5,098 nt of DNA, taken from NCBI GenBank assembly GCA_003532555.1, contig DOEU01000115.1, positions 1 to 5,098 of the forward strand, read 5' to 3'. How positions within the stretch are numbered: position 1 is the stretch's first letter; each line of letters begins with the position of its first letter. A program made the translations under genes and the position numbers. This DNA is from Verrucomicrobiota bacterium (GTDB taxonomy: Bacteria; Verrucomicrobiota; Kiritimatiellia; Kiritimatiellales; Pontiellaceae). This document shows, one piece after another, positions 1 through 5,098 of the stretch. The notes below the pieces were generated by a model that did not search any database, was not told the DNA's origin, and saw nothing but the letters and a program-made list of their open reading frames with translations.

Positions 1-33
1 GCCTGACGAGCTACCGGGCTGCTCTACCCCGCA
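1..33 (-). tRNA. Initiator tRNA-fMet, 5' part only (truncated by window edge)
   Basis: Read on the minus strand, these bases give the acceptor 5' strand (TGCGGGG), U8, the whole D-arm (AGAGC, GG pair, AGCTC) and the 5' side of the anticodon stem (TCAGG followed by C32), closely matching E. coli tRNA-fMet. The A11:U24 pair in the D-stem and the extra C in the D-loop are typical of bacterial initiators. The window ends just before U33, so the CAU anticodon is not visible and the identity rests on the 5' half. Two positions differ from E. coli: base 1 is U instead of C, and the first of the three G's in the anticodon stem (position 29) is A. The gene is transcribed away from nrdA. It is unlikely to be another tRNA, because the D-arm match is specific. 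Confidence 0.9.
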
Positions 34-52
34 TGTCCTGACAAGGGCGTGA

Positions 53-80
53 ATAGTACTGCTTAAGGGTATAATTGCAA
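53..80 (-). promoter_or_regulatory. Candidate promoter of the tRNA-fMet gene
   Basis: On the minus strand a -35-like TTGCAA (75-80) and a -10-like TACTAT (53-58) are separated by 16 bp. The start would fall near position 46, giving a leader of about 13 bases before the tRNA. A GC-rich stretch (CGCCC) lies just after the -10 element, as in discriminators of stringently controlled stable-RNA promoters. Each hexamer matches consensus at only four of six positions, so the call is plausible but not firm. Confidence 0.4.
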
Positions 81-84
81 TGGC

Positions 85-236
85 TTTTTTTGATTCTTTT
101 TAGGCGAGAGATGGATTTCAACGAGTTTTACCGTTTTCTTGCATTTTTTTAGCTTTTTTTATTCAAAATAGCCAAAAATAGCTTCAAAAACATCTTTATT
201 GGTAAATTTTAGCGTGAAAATTTTTTTCTAAAAAAA
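85..236. promoter_or_regulatory. Helically phased A/T-tracts, probable intrinsically curved DNA
   Basis: T- or A-runs of three to seven bases are centred near 88, 99, 117, 127, 135, 147, 157, 166, 176, 188, 207, 224 and 233. Most neighbours are 8 to 12 bp apart, close to one helical turn. Phased A-tracts of either orientation bend DNA in a common direction, so this stretch should be curved. It lies directly upstream of the nrd promoter, where curvature or nucleoid-protein binding could affect transcription. The curvature is inferred; the phasing is read directly. Confidence 0.5.
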
Positions 237-245
237 GCGCTAAAA
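207..245. repeat. Inverted repeat TTTTAGCG / CGCTAAAA
   Basis: A perfect 8-bp inverted repeat has arms at 207-214 and 238-245. Between them lies a second A/T-only inverted repeat, six T's at 221-226 facing six A's at 231-236, so the whole could form a bulged hairpin or cruciform. It sits just upstream of the candidate nrdA -35 element. No T-run follows the outer arm, so it is not a classical terminator. A protein-binding site is possible but the protein is unknown. Confidence 0.4.
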
Positions 246-250
246 GTCAC

Positions 251-279
251 TTGCGAAATAAAATATAACACTATATGTT
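251..279 (+). promoter_or_regulatory. Candidate promoter of the nrdA-nrdB-ferredoxin operon
   Basis: TTGCGA (251-256) and TATGTT (274-279) each match four of six consensus bases of the -35 and -10 elements and are separated by 17 bp. The -10 lies inside the first NrdR-type box, as expected for a site that blocks RNA polymerase. The start would be near 286, leaving a leader of about 120 bases. No other pair in this region fits better, but the hexamers are imperfect. Confidence 0.4.
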
Positions 280-283
280 GTGC
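268..283. promoter_or_regulatory. NrdR box 1
   Basis: The 16-mer ACACTATATGTTGTGC matches the NrdR consensus (acaCwAtATaTwGtgt) at 14 of 16 positions, differing at the tenth and last bases. NrdR is the zinc-finger/ATP-cone repressor of bacterial ribonucleotide reductase operons and usually binds two such boxes near the promoter. This box overlaps the candidate -10 element and lies 122 bp before the nrdA start codon. Confidence 0.8.
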
Positions 284-297
284 TTACTTCAGAAAAA

Positions 298-313
298 ACG
301 CCATATCTGGTGT
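298..313. promoter_or_regulatory. NrdR box 2
   Basis: The 16-mer ACGCCATATCTGGTGT matches the NrdR consensus at 12 of 16 positions and keeps the invariant-looking C, A, AT, T and G core positions. Its start is 30 bp from that of box 1, about three helical turns, which agrees with the usual spacing of NrdR box pairs. It would lie just downstream of the predicted start site, so NrdR bound to both boxes would cover the promoter. Confidence 0.72.
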
Positions 314-388
314 TTATTCTGTCAGAGAGTTACTAGCAGCGTTTTCCAAGGTAATAGGGGCTAAAAACGGTTATTATACGTGTTTTAG

Positions 389-396
389 AAAGGTGA
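389..396 (+). promoter_or_regulatory. Ribosome binding site of nrdA
   Basis: The purine-rich AAAGGTGA matches the Shine-Dalgarno consensus AGGTGA/AGGAGG and ends nine bases before the ATG at 406. It supports that ATG as the start, as does alignment of the N-terminus with E. coli NrdA. Confidence 0.75.
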
Positions 397-405
397 TAAG
401 CAGAG

Positions 406-2670
406 ATGGGTGAGTTATTAGTTGAGAAAAGAAGTGGAGAGCGGGCCCCCATGGATCTGGAGAAGATTCATAAAGTAGTGACCTGGGCGGCTGAGGGATT
501 AGAAAATGTATCGGTTTCTCAAGTGGAAATGCGTTCGCAAATCCAAATGTATGATGGGATTCGTACGGAAGATATTCATGAAACGATTATTAAAGCAGCG
601 GCTGATTTAATTTCTGAGGAGACGCCTGATTATCAATATTTGTCGGCGCGGTTAGCAATATTTCACTTACGTAAAAAGGCGTATGGACAGTTCGAACCAC
701 CGCGTTTGTTTGAACATGTGAGCCAAATGGTTAAGGAGCAGCGGTATGATGCGGCGTTGCTAAAGGATTACACGGAGGCGGATTTTGATGCGATGGATGC
801 GTTCATTGATCACAGTCGTGATTTAACATTTTCGTATGCGGCGGTTAAGCAGTTACAGGGAAAATATTTGGTCCAGGATCGTGTAGCGGGTCGGATTTAT
901 GAGAGCGCACAGTTTTTATACGTACTGGTAGCGGCGTGTCTTTTTTCGCATTATCCTGCCGCAACACGGATGGACTACATTGCACGGTTTTATCATGCAG
1001 TATCTACCTTTAAGATTTCATTACCTACGCCAATTATGGCGGGAATTCGCACGCCGACGCGCCAGTTTTCTTCGTGTGTATTGATCGAGTGCGGGGATAG
1101 TTTGGATTCGGTCAATGCGACATCGAGTGCGATCATTAAGTATGTGAGTCAGCGCGCAGGGATTGGAATTAACGCAGGTCGTCTTCGAGCCTTAGGGAGT
1201 CCGATTCGGAATGGAGAAGCATTCCATACAGGGTGTATTCCATTTTATAAGCATTTTCAGACGGCGGTAAAGAGTTGTTCACAGGGAGGAGTTCGCGGTG
1301 GGGCTGCGACCCTTTTCTATCCGCTGTGGCATCTGGAAGTGGAAGACCTCTTGGTGTTGAAAAACAACAAAGGTGTTGACGAGAATCGGGTGCGGCATTT
1401 GGATTATGGCGTGCAGTTCAATAAACTGATGTATCAGCGGATGTTGAAGAACGAGAAGATCACGTTGTTCAGTCCCTCGGATGTACCGGGATTATATGAA
1501 ACCTTTTTTGCGGATCAAATCGAGTTTGAACGTTTGTATGTTCAGTATGAGAATGATCCGACTATTCGGAAGAAGCAGATCGATGCTCTTGAACTGTTTA
1601 CGCTCTTTGCGCAGGAGCGTGCCAGCACGGGTCGGATTTATCTGCAAAATGTGGATCATTGCAATACTCATAGTCCGTTTAATCCTTCTTTGGCACCTGT
1701 TCGGCAGAGTAATTTGTGCCTTGAGATTGCGCTGCCAACTAAGCCGTTAAGCGATGTGAATGATGCGAGCGGGGAGATTGCGCTTTGCACACTTTCAGCG
1801 ATTAACTTGGGGGCACTTGAATCGATTGATGATATTGAGGAACTGGCTAATTTAGTGGTGCGGGCGTTGGATAGTTTGCTGGATTATCAGGGCTATCCAA
1901 TTCCGGCGGCTAAGCATGCCTCATTGAATCGCCGAACGTTGGGTATTGGCGTGATCAATTATGCCTATTATTTAGCGAAAAATGGGGTGCGTTATTCAGA
2001 TGGTTCGGCCAAATCTCTGACACATCAGACGTTTGAGGCATTGCAGTTTTATTTGATGAAAGCATCGGCTCAGTTGGCAGCAGAGCAGGGTGCTTGTCCG
2101 TATTTTAATGAGACGACGTATGCACAAGGAATCATGCCCACAGAGACATATAAGAAGGAGTTGGATGCAGTCTGTAATGAGCCGTTACAATTGGATTGGG
2201 ATGGATTGCGGGAGCAAATTCGCACGCACGGCATGCGAAACTCCACTTTGACGGCATTGATGCCATCGGAGACTTCTTCTCAAATTTCGAATGCGACCAA
2301 CGGCATCGAGCCACCGCGTGGACTCATCAGTGTTAAAGCGAGTAAAGATGGCATCTTGAAACAGGTGGTTCCGGAGATGGAACGCTTGAAAGATCATTAT
2401 GAATTACTTTGGGATCTTCCGAACAACTCTGGATATTTAGAATTAGTGGCAATTATGCAGAAGTTTGTGGACCAAACGATTTCGGCGAACACCAACTATG
2501 ACCCTTCCAAATATCCAGAAGGTAAGGTGCCTGTTCGTGAGATTATTAAAGACATCCTAAAGGCTTATAGCTTGGGTGTAAAAACACTTTACTACCACAA
2601 TACCCGTGACGGAGCATCTGATAGTCATGAAGATTTAGGGGGTTGTGAAGGTGGAGCATGCAAGATTTAA
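406..2670 (+). CDS. nrdA: Class Ia ribonucleoside-diphosphate reductase, alpha (large) subunit
   Basis: This 754-residue protein reduces ribonucleoside diphosphates to deoxyribonucleoside diphosphates in the cytoplasm, together with NrdB. It matches E. coli NrdA (761 residues) over its whole length with long identical blocks. An N-terminal ATP-cone (about 4-95) precedes the ten-stranded barrel. The catalytic residues are all present: redox pair C224 and C461, thiyl radical C438, and N436 and E440. Y729-Y730 complete radical transfer, and C747 and C752 in the tail (CEGGACKI) accept electrons from thioredoxin or glutaredoxin. Specificity-site elements (D231, R261, loop 2 at 291-300) are intact. 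Oddities are alanine at residue 14, where E. coli has E15 in the cone, and a tail linker about six residues shorter. The gene leads an operon with nrdB 39 bp downstream and has NrdR boxes upstream. Confidence 0.98.
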   Translation: MGELLVEKRSGERAPMDLEKIHKVVTWAAEGLENVSVSQVEMRSQIQMYDGIRTEDIHETIIKAAADLISEETPDYQYLSARLAIFHLRKKAYGQFEPPRLFEHVSQMVKEQRYDAALLKDYTEADFDAMDAFIDHSRDLTFSYAAVKQLQGKYLVQDRVAGRIYESAQFLYVLVAACLFSHYPAATRMDYIARFYHAVSTFKISLPTPIMAGIRTPTRQFSSCVLIECGDSLDSVNATSSAIIKYVSQRAGIGINAGRLRALGSPIRNGEAFHTGCIPFYKHFQTAVKSCSQGGVRGGAATLFYPLWHLEVEDLLVLKNNKGVDENRVRHLDYGVQFNKLMYQRMLKNEKITLFSPSDVPGLYETFFADQIEFERLYVQYENDPTIRKKQIDALELFTLFAQERASTGRIYLQNVDHCNTHSPFNPSLAPVRQSNLCLEIALPTKPLSDVNDASGEIALCTLSAINLGALESIDDIEELANLVVRALDSLLDYQGYPIPAAKHASLNRRTLGIGVINYAYYLAKNGVRYSDGSAKSLTHQTFEALQFYLMKASAQLAAEQGACPYFNETTYAQGIMPTETYKKELDAVCNEPLQLDWDGLREQIRTHGMRNSTLTALMPSETSSQISNATNGIEPPRGLISVKASKDGILKQVVPEMERLKDHYELLWDLPNNSGYLELVAIMQKFVDQTISANTNYDPSKYPEGKVPVREIIKDILKAYSLGVKTLYYHNTRDGASDSHEDLGGCEGGACKI

Positions 2671-2695
2671 CCGGTTGATACGAACAAAACGACTT

Positions 2696-2701
2696 AAGGA
2701 G
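2696..2701 (+). promoter_or_regulatory. Ribosome binding site of nrdB
   Basis: AAGGAG ends eight bases before the ATG at 2710, an ideal Shine-Dalgarno spacing. It lies in the 39-bp nrdA-nrdB gap, which shows no promoter or terminator. Confidence 0.85.
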
Positions 2702-2709
2702 ACTCAATT

Positions 2710-3840
2710 ATGAACTTTTCAACTTTTAGGCAAGAGCAAACAGATACCCTTACTGAACCGATGTTTATGGGAAATAGCGTTAATGTAGCGCGATATGACC
2801 AACAGCGGCATCCGATTTTTGAGAGCATTATTGAAAAGCAACTTTCATTTTTCTGGCGACCAGAAGAGATTGATGTTTCCAAAGATAGAGCTGACTGGCA
2901 GTCGCTAACAGAATGCGAAAAACATATTTTTATTTCAAATCTGAAGTATCAAACCTTACTGGATTCAGTTGCTGCTCGAAGTGTGAATGTTTGTCTTTTA
3001 CCTTTAGTTTCGCTACCGGAGTTGGAAACATGGATTGAGACATGGGCATTTTCTGAAACCATCCATTCTCGTTCATATACTCATATTATTCGGAATTTAT
3101 TTTCTAATCCAGGAGAGGTTTTTGATGACATTGTTTTGAATAAAAATATCATCGAAAGAGCCGCGGATATTTCAAAATATTTTGATGAGATCATCATGAT
3201 GTCACATATCTTCAATATTCAAGGGGAAGGGACTTATGAGATCGACGGACGTCAAGTGGAGGTTAGTCCGCGGAATATAAAGCGGCGACTATACATGGCA
3301 ATCTGTGCGATAAACGCACTTGAGGCGATACGTTTTTATGTTTCTTTTGCATGTTCTTTTGCGTTTGCGGAGCGGGAGTTATTAGAAGGAAATTCAAAGA
3401 TCATTAGATTAATTGCGCGAGATGAGGCACTACATCTTACTGGAACTCAACACATGTTAAATTTATGGGCTGATGGTCGAGATGATCCTGAAATGGCTGA
3501 AGTTGCTAAAGAAATGCATGAAGAAGGTAGAGAACTTTTTATGGACGTAGTTGAACAAGAAAAAGCGTGGGCGGATTATCTTTTTAAAGATGGATCGATG
3601 ATTGGAATGAATGCTGCGATTTTGAAGCAGTATGTCGAGTATGTTGCTAATCAGCGCTTAACTGCAATCGGCTATGAGGCTCCGTTTGATATTAAAACTA
3701 ATCCTTTGCCATGGATGAATTCTTATCTTGTAAGTGACAATGTCCAAGTTGCACCACAGGAAGCTGAAATATCTTCATACTTGGTTGGTCAGGTTGACGC
3801 ATCTGTTGACAGCAGTGACTTCGCTGATATGGAGCTATAA
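2710..3840 (+). CDS. nrdB: Class Ia ribonucleoside-diphosphate reductase, beta (small, radical-generating) subunit
   Basis: The protein holds the di-iron tyrosyl-radical cofactor that starts catalysis in NrdA. It has 376 residues, the same as E. coli NrdB, and aligns without obvious gaps. With the initiator Met counted, the iron ligands are D85, E116, H119, E205, E239 and H242, and the radical tyrosine is Y123 (in SRSYTH). The radical-transfer residues W49, D238 and, in the flexible tail, Y357 (SSYLVGQ) are present, as are F209, F213 and I235 around the radical. The presence of Y123 argues for a normal Ia enzyme and against a phenylalanine-type class Ic enzyme. In sampled lines this gene is more AT-rich (about 40% GC or less) than nrdA and the downstream phosphoesterase gene. 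The ferredoxin gene follows after 10 bp. Confidence 0.98.
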   Translation: MNFSTFRQEQTDTLTEPMFMGNSVNVARYDQQRHPIFESIIEKQLSFFWRPEEIDVSKDRADWQSLTECEKHIFISNLKYQTLLDSVAARSVNVCLLPLVSLPELETWIETWAFSETIHSRSYTHIIRNLFSNPGEVFDDIVLNKNIIERAADISKYFDEIIMMSHIFNIQGEGTYEIDGRQVEVSPRNIKRRLYMAICAINALEAIRFYVSFACSFAFAERELLEGNSKIIRLIARDEALHLTGTQHMLNLWADGRDDPEMAEVAKEMHEEGRELFMDVVEQEKAWADYLFKDGSMIGMNAAILKQYVEYVANQRLTAIGYEAPFDIKTNPLPWMNSYLVSDNVQVAPQEAEISSYLVGQVDASVDSSDFADMEL

Positions 3841-3844
3841 GGAG
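3839..3844 (+). promoter_or_regulatory. Ribosome binding site of the ferredoxin gene
   Basis: AAGGAG overlaps the nrdB stop codon (TAA at 3838-3840) and ends six bases before the ATG at 3851. This selects that ATG over the upstream in-frame ATG at 3734, which lies deep inside nrdB, and suggests translational coupling to nrdB. Confidence 0.85.
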
Positions 3845-3850
3845 AGGCCA

Positions 3851-4117
3851 ATGGGGCACCGTATCTATGTGGACGAACAGTTAACACCTGCTGAGTTTGA
3901 CGAGACGGTAGATTACAATATTCTTTCAGCACTTGATCGGGCTAAGATTGAAAGTGATAGCCATTGCCGGGCTGGATTTTGCGGAACCTGTCGGGTGACA
4001 TTATTACGTGGACAAGTCAGCTATCCGGGTGGAGTGCCACTTGGATATGTGCGGGAAGGCGAGATTCTCCCATGTTGTTGCGTGCCTACTTCCGATATCG
4101 AGATACGGACTTACTAG
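3851..4117 (+). CDS. yfaE: Small 2Fe-2S ferredoxin, YfaE-like, for NrdB cofactor assembly and maintenance
   Basis: This 88-residue soluble protein is a plant-type 2Fe-2S ferredoxin. Cluster ligands are C39, C44 and C47 in HCRAGFCGTCR (C-X4-C-X2-C) and a fourth cysteine in LPCCC (75-77), most likely C75 by alignment with ordinary ferredoxins. The R-x-G-x-CG-x-CR core and the GEILPCCC block match E. coli YfaE (84 residues), which is also encoded directly after nrdB and is known to donate electrons for di-iron tyrosyl-radical formation and repair. The same role is inferred here from sequence and position. I chose ATG 3851 because of its ribosome binding site and because the length then fits the family. 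The 39 extra residues from the upstream in-frame ATG would be read from the nrdB coding region in another frame. No signal peptide or membrane segment is present. Confidence 0.93.
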   Translation: MGHRIYVDEQLTPAEFDETVDYNILSALDRAKIESDSHCRAGFCGTCRVTLLRGQVSYPGGVPLGYVREGEILPCCCVPTSDIEIRTY

Positions 4118-4181
4118 TTATTCGGCTTAGTCAATCTAACGTAGATGAGATAATAACGCGAACTGTTTAGATGGTGAGATA

Positions 4182-4208
4182 TTGACAAGCGTTTTCAGGG
4201 GATTACTC
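4182..4208 (+). promoter_or_regulatory. Weak candidate promoter before the phosphoesterase gene
   Basis: TTGACA (4182-4187) is a perfect -35 hexamer, but the best -10 candidate at workable spacing, TTACTC at 4203-4208, is poor and only 15 bp away. The position, about 50 bp before the gene start, is suitable. Confidence 0.22.
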
Positions 4209-4243
4209 GACAGTTAGAAGGCTTTATGTTGGGATGTCAGAAG

Positions 4244-4248
4244 AAAGG
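4244..4248 (+). promoter_or_regulatory. Ribosome binding site of the phosphoesterase gene
   Basis: AAAGG ends eight bases before the ATG at 4257. A second AAGG (4250-4253) is too close to the start codon to be the main site. The chosen ATG puts the family's N-terminal (V/I)GD motif at the expected residue 8. Confidence 0.65.
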
Positions 4249-4256
4249 TAAGGTAC

Positions 4257-5045
4257 ATGAAAGTTTTATTGGTAGGCGATATTGTGGGACGACCGGGGCG
4301 TAATGCATTTACACAGATAGTTGGGCAGATGCGGGATGCGGGTGAGGTGGATTTTGTGATCGCGAATGGCGAAAATTCGGCAGCAGGTCGCGGACCAACA
4401 CCGGAGATGACTCAGGCAATATTGGCATCAGGTGCAGACGTGATTATTTTGGGAGACCATACGTGGGATAGTAAGGAGATGGTGGCGGGAATCGATTTAG
4501 AAGAACGGGTAATTCGCCCTGCAAATTTCCCGAAAGAGGCGCCAGGTCGAGGATGGGTTCGGGTGGAGACACCGGAGGGTCCGTTGGTGGTAATGCAGTT
4601 GATTGGACGAGTTTTTATGCAGCCACATCAGGCGTGTCCGTTTACGACGGCGGATCGGATGTTGAAAGGAGAACTAGCGAACGATCGGGCGATTTTTGTG
4701 GATATTCATGCGGAGGCGACGTCAGAGAAGATGGCGTTTGGGCGTTATCTAGATGGTAGAGTGACTTCGGTCACGGGCACCCATACTCATTGCCAGACGT
4801 CAGATGCGCGATTGTTTCCGAAGGGGACGGCGTTTATGACGGATCTGGGGATGACGGGACCACAGGATTCGGTGTTGGGTCGTGAGGTGGAGCCGGTGGT
4901 AGCGAAATTTATTACTGGGCTGCCACATCGGTTTGATGTGGCGTCGGGAGATCCTGCCTTAGAGGGTGCGTTACTAGATGTGGATATGACGACGGGTCGG
5001 GCGCGGTCGATCGAGGCGTTACGGGTGTATACGGAAGCGAATTAG
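4257..5045 (+). CDS. ymdB: YmdB-like metallophosphoesterase (TIGR00282 family)
   Basis: This 262-residue cytoplasmic protein belongs to the calcineurin-like phosphoesterases of the TIGR00282 type. The characterised B. subtilis member, YmdB (264 residues), hydrolyses 2',3'-cyclic nucleotides and affects biofilm and motility decisions. Aligned motifs are VGDIVGRPGR (D8), NGEN (E39, N40), GDHTWD (H68), RPANFP, DIHAEATSEK (H151) and GTHTHCQT (H176, H178), followed by the KGTAFMTDLGMTGP block. Length and motif order fit a complete protein. The residue aligned with the metal-binding N67 of the B. subtilis protein is aspartate here. The first visible codons of the next gene begin two bases after its stop, so the two are probably co-transcribed. 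GC content is higher than in nrdB and G is in strong excess over C. The actual substrate and cellular role in this organism cannot be told from sequence. Confidence 0.94.
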   Translation: MKVLLVGDIVGRPGRNAFTQIVGQMRDAGEVDFVIANGENSAAGRGPTPEMTQAILASGADVIILGDHTWDSKEMVAGIDLEERVIRPANFPKEAPGRGWVRVETPEGPLVVMQLIGRVFMQPHQACPFTTADRMLKGELANDRAIFVDIHAEATSEKMAFGRYLDGRVTSVTGTHTHCQTSDARLFPKGTAFMTDLGMTGPQDSVLGREVEPVVAKFITGLPHRFDVASGDPALEGALLDVDMTTGRARSIEALRVYTEAN

Positions 5046-5047
5046 TG

Positions 5048-5098
5048 ATGTCGGAGCGGCGACGTATCGTAAGCGTTAGCGAGTTGAATCTAGAGGCT
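5048..5098 (+). CDS. xseA: Probable exodeoxyribonuclease VII large subunit, N-terminal fragment (cut by window edge)
   Basis: Seventeen codons are open to the window end, starting two bases after the phosphoesterase stop. The reading includes IVSVSELN, which resembles the N-terminal signature of XseA proteins (typically V-S-x-L-N followed by a helix ending in LLE), the start of the OB-fold domain of the nuclease that degrades single-stranded DNA with XseB. A weak GGAAG (5033-5037) could serve as ribosome binding site, and a GTG at 5045 is an alternative start one codon earlier. Only the first residues are visible, so the call depends on one short motif and on tight spacing with the gene before it. 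Confidence 0.55.
   Translation, partial: MSERRRIVSVSELNLEA

Larger units (their letters stand above)
34..405. other. Non-coding control region between divergent tRNA-fMet and nrdA
   Basis: This 372-bp stretch has no supportable gene on either strand. Its middle part (about 82-250) is very AT-rich and made largely of T- and A-runs. It separates two divergent transcription units and holds a candidate tRNA promoter on the left and the NrdR-box promoter region of nrdA on the right. The last 90 bases before nrdA would be 5' leader. No riboswitch-like or strong terminator structure is apparent. Confidence 0.8.
4118..4256. other. Intergenic spacer between ferredoxin and phosphoesterase genes
   Basis: This 139-bp spacer is the longest gap on the right side. 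No stem with a following T-run is visible, so there is no recognisable intrinsic terminator for the nrd operon. A perfect -35 hexamer TTGACA (4182-4187) is present but has only a weak -10 candidate (TTACTC, 4203-4208, 15-bp spacer). A -10-like GATAAT lies at 4149-4154 without a good -35. The downstream genes may have their own promoter or be read through from nrd. Confidence 0.5.

Noticed and set aside
70..75. Perfect -10 hexamer TATAAT on the plus strand
   Set aside because: No usable -35 lies 15-19 bp upstream and there is no extended -10 TG. In this AT-rich spacer the hexamer is likely to arise by chance, and it overlaps the candidate tRNA promoter on the other strand.
164..182. Short direct repeat CAAAATAGC / CAAAAATAGC as possible iterons
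   Set aside because: There are only two imperfect copies within a phased A-tract region, so they are better explained by the tract pattern.
342..350. DnaA-box-like TTTTCCAAG in the nrdA leader
   Set aside because: It matches the DnaA consensus at seven of nine positions and lacks the conserved CACA end. A single weak site is not enough.
340..369. Inverted repeat CGTTTT / AAAACG in the nrdA leader
   Set aside because: The arms are six bases with an 18-base loop and weak A-T content, with no T-run after it. It is not distinguishable from chance.
1481..1750. Open frame of 89 codons in another plus frame within nrdA
   Set aside because: It is fully contained in nrdA, its composition is that of a shifted frame, and no ribosome binding site or known motif is seen.
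2132..2397. Two open frames on the minus strand inside nrdA
   Set aside because: They lie opposite strongly conserved NrdA coding sequence, resemble no known protein and have no supporting start signals.
3734..3850. N-terminal extension of the ferredoxin from an upstream in-frame ATG
   Set aside because: It lies inside nrdB in another frame, has no ribosome binding site, and would add 39 residues not found in the family. ATG 3851 has an ideal site.
4161..4215. Inverted repeat AACTGT / ACAGTT as a possible terminator after the ferredoxin gene
   Set aside because: The arms are six bases with a loop of over 40 bases and no T-run, so no terminator can be supported.

Overview
The window is bacterial chromosome and looks mostly like core metabolism. 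It starts inside a minus-strand initiator tRNA gene. A long AT-rich control region follows, then a co-directional plus-strand series: nrdA, nrdB, a small 2Fe-2S ferredoxin of the YfaE type, a YmdB-type metallophosphoesterase (TIGR00282 family), and the first codons of what looks like xseA. G exceeds C on the coding strand, most clearly in nrdA and the phosphoesterase gene, as is common for leading-strand genes.

Region by region: 1-33 is the 5' part of a tRNA-fMet gene read leftwards, cut just before its anticodon loop U33. Positions 34-405 hold no gene. This stretch carries a likely tRNA promoter (minus strand), a run of T- and A-tracts repeating about every 10 bp, an 8-bp inverted repeat, two NrdR-type boxes 30 bp apart and a probable nrd promoter. 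Positions 406-4117 are a tight nrdA-nrdB-ferredoxin operon with gaps of 39 and 10 bp and a good ribosome binding site before each gene. Positions 4118-4256 are a 139-bp spacer with no convincing terminator. Positions 4257-5045 encode the phosphoesterase, and the xseA-like start codon lies two bases after its stop.

The first three plus-strand genes form one functional unit. NrdA and NrdB make the class Ia ribonucleotide reductase that supplies dNTPs under aerobic conditions. The ferredoxin supplies electrons to assemble or repair the di-iron tyrosyl-radical cofactor of NrdB. The paired NrdR boxes imply repression when dATP/ATP is high. All known catalytic, radical-transfer and metal residues of both subunits are present, so the enzyme should be active.

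Organism: NrdA, NrdB and the ferredoxin resemble the E. coli NrdA/NrdB/YfaE set closely. A TIGR00282 phosphoesterase next to an xseA-like gene is not an Enterobacteria-like arrangement. My tentative reading is a non-enteric Gram-negative bacterium, possibly of the Verrucomicrobia/PVC group, carrying an enteric-type nrd operon; this is inference with low confidence. I see no undescribed multi-gene system. The most interesting parts are the regulatory architecture upstream of nrdA and a few residue changes in otherwise conserved proteins and in the tRNA.
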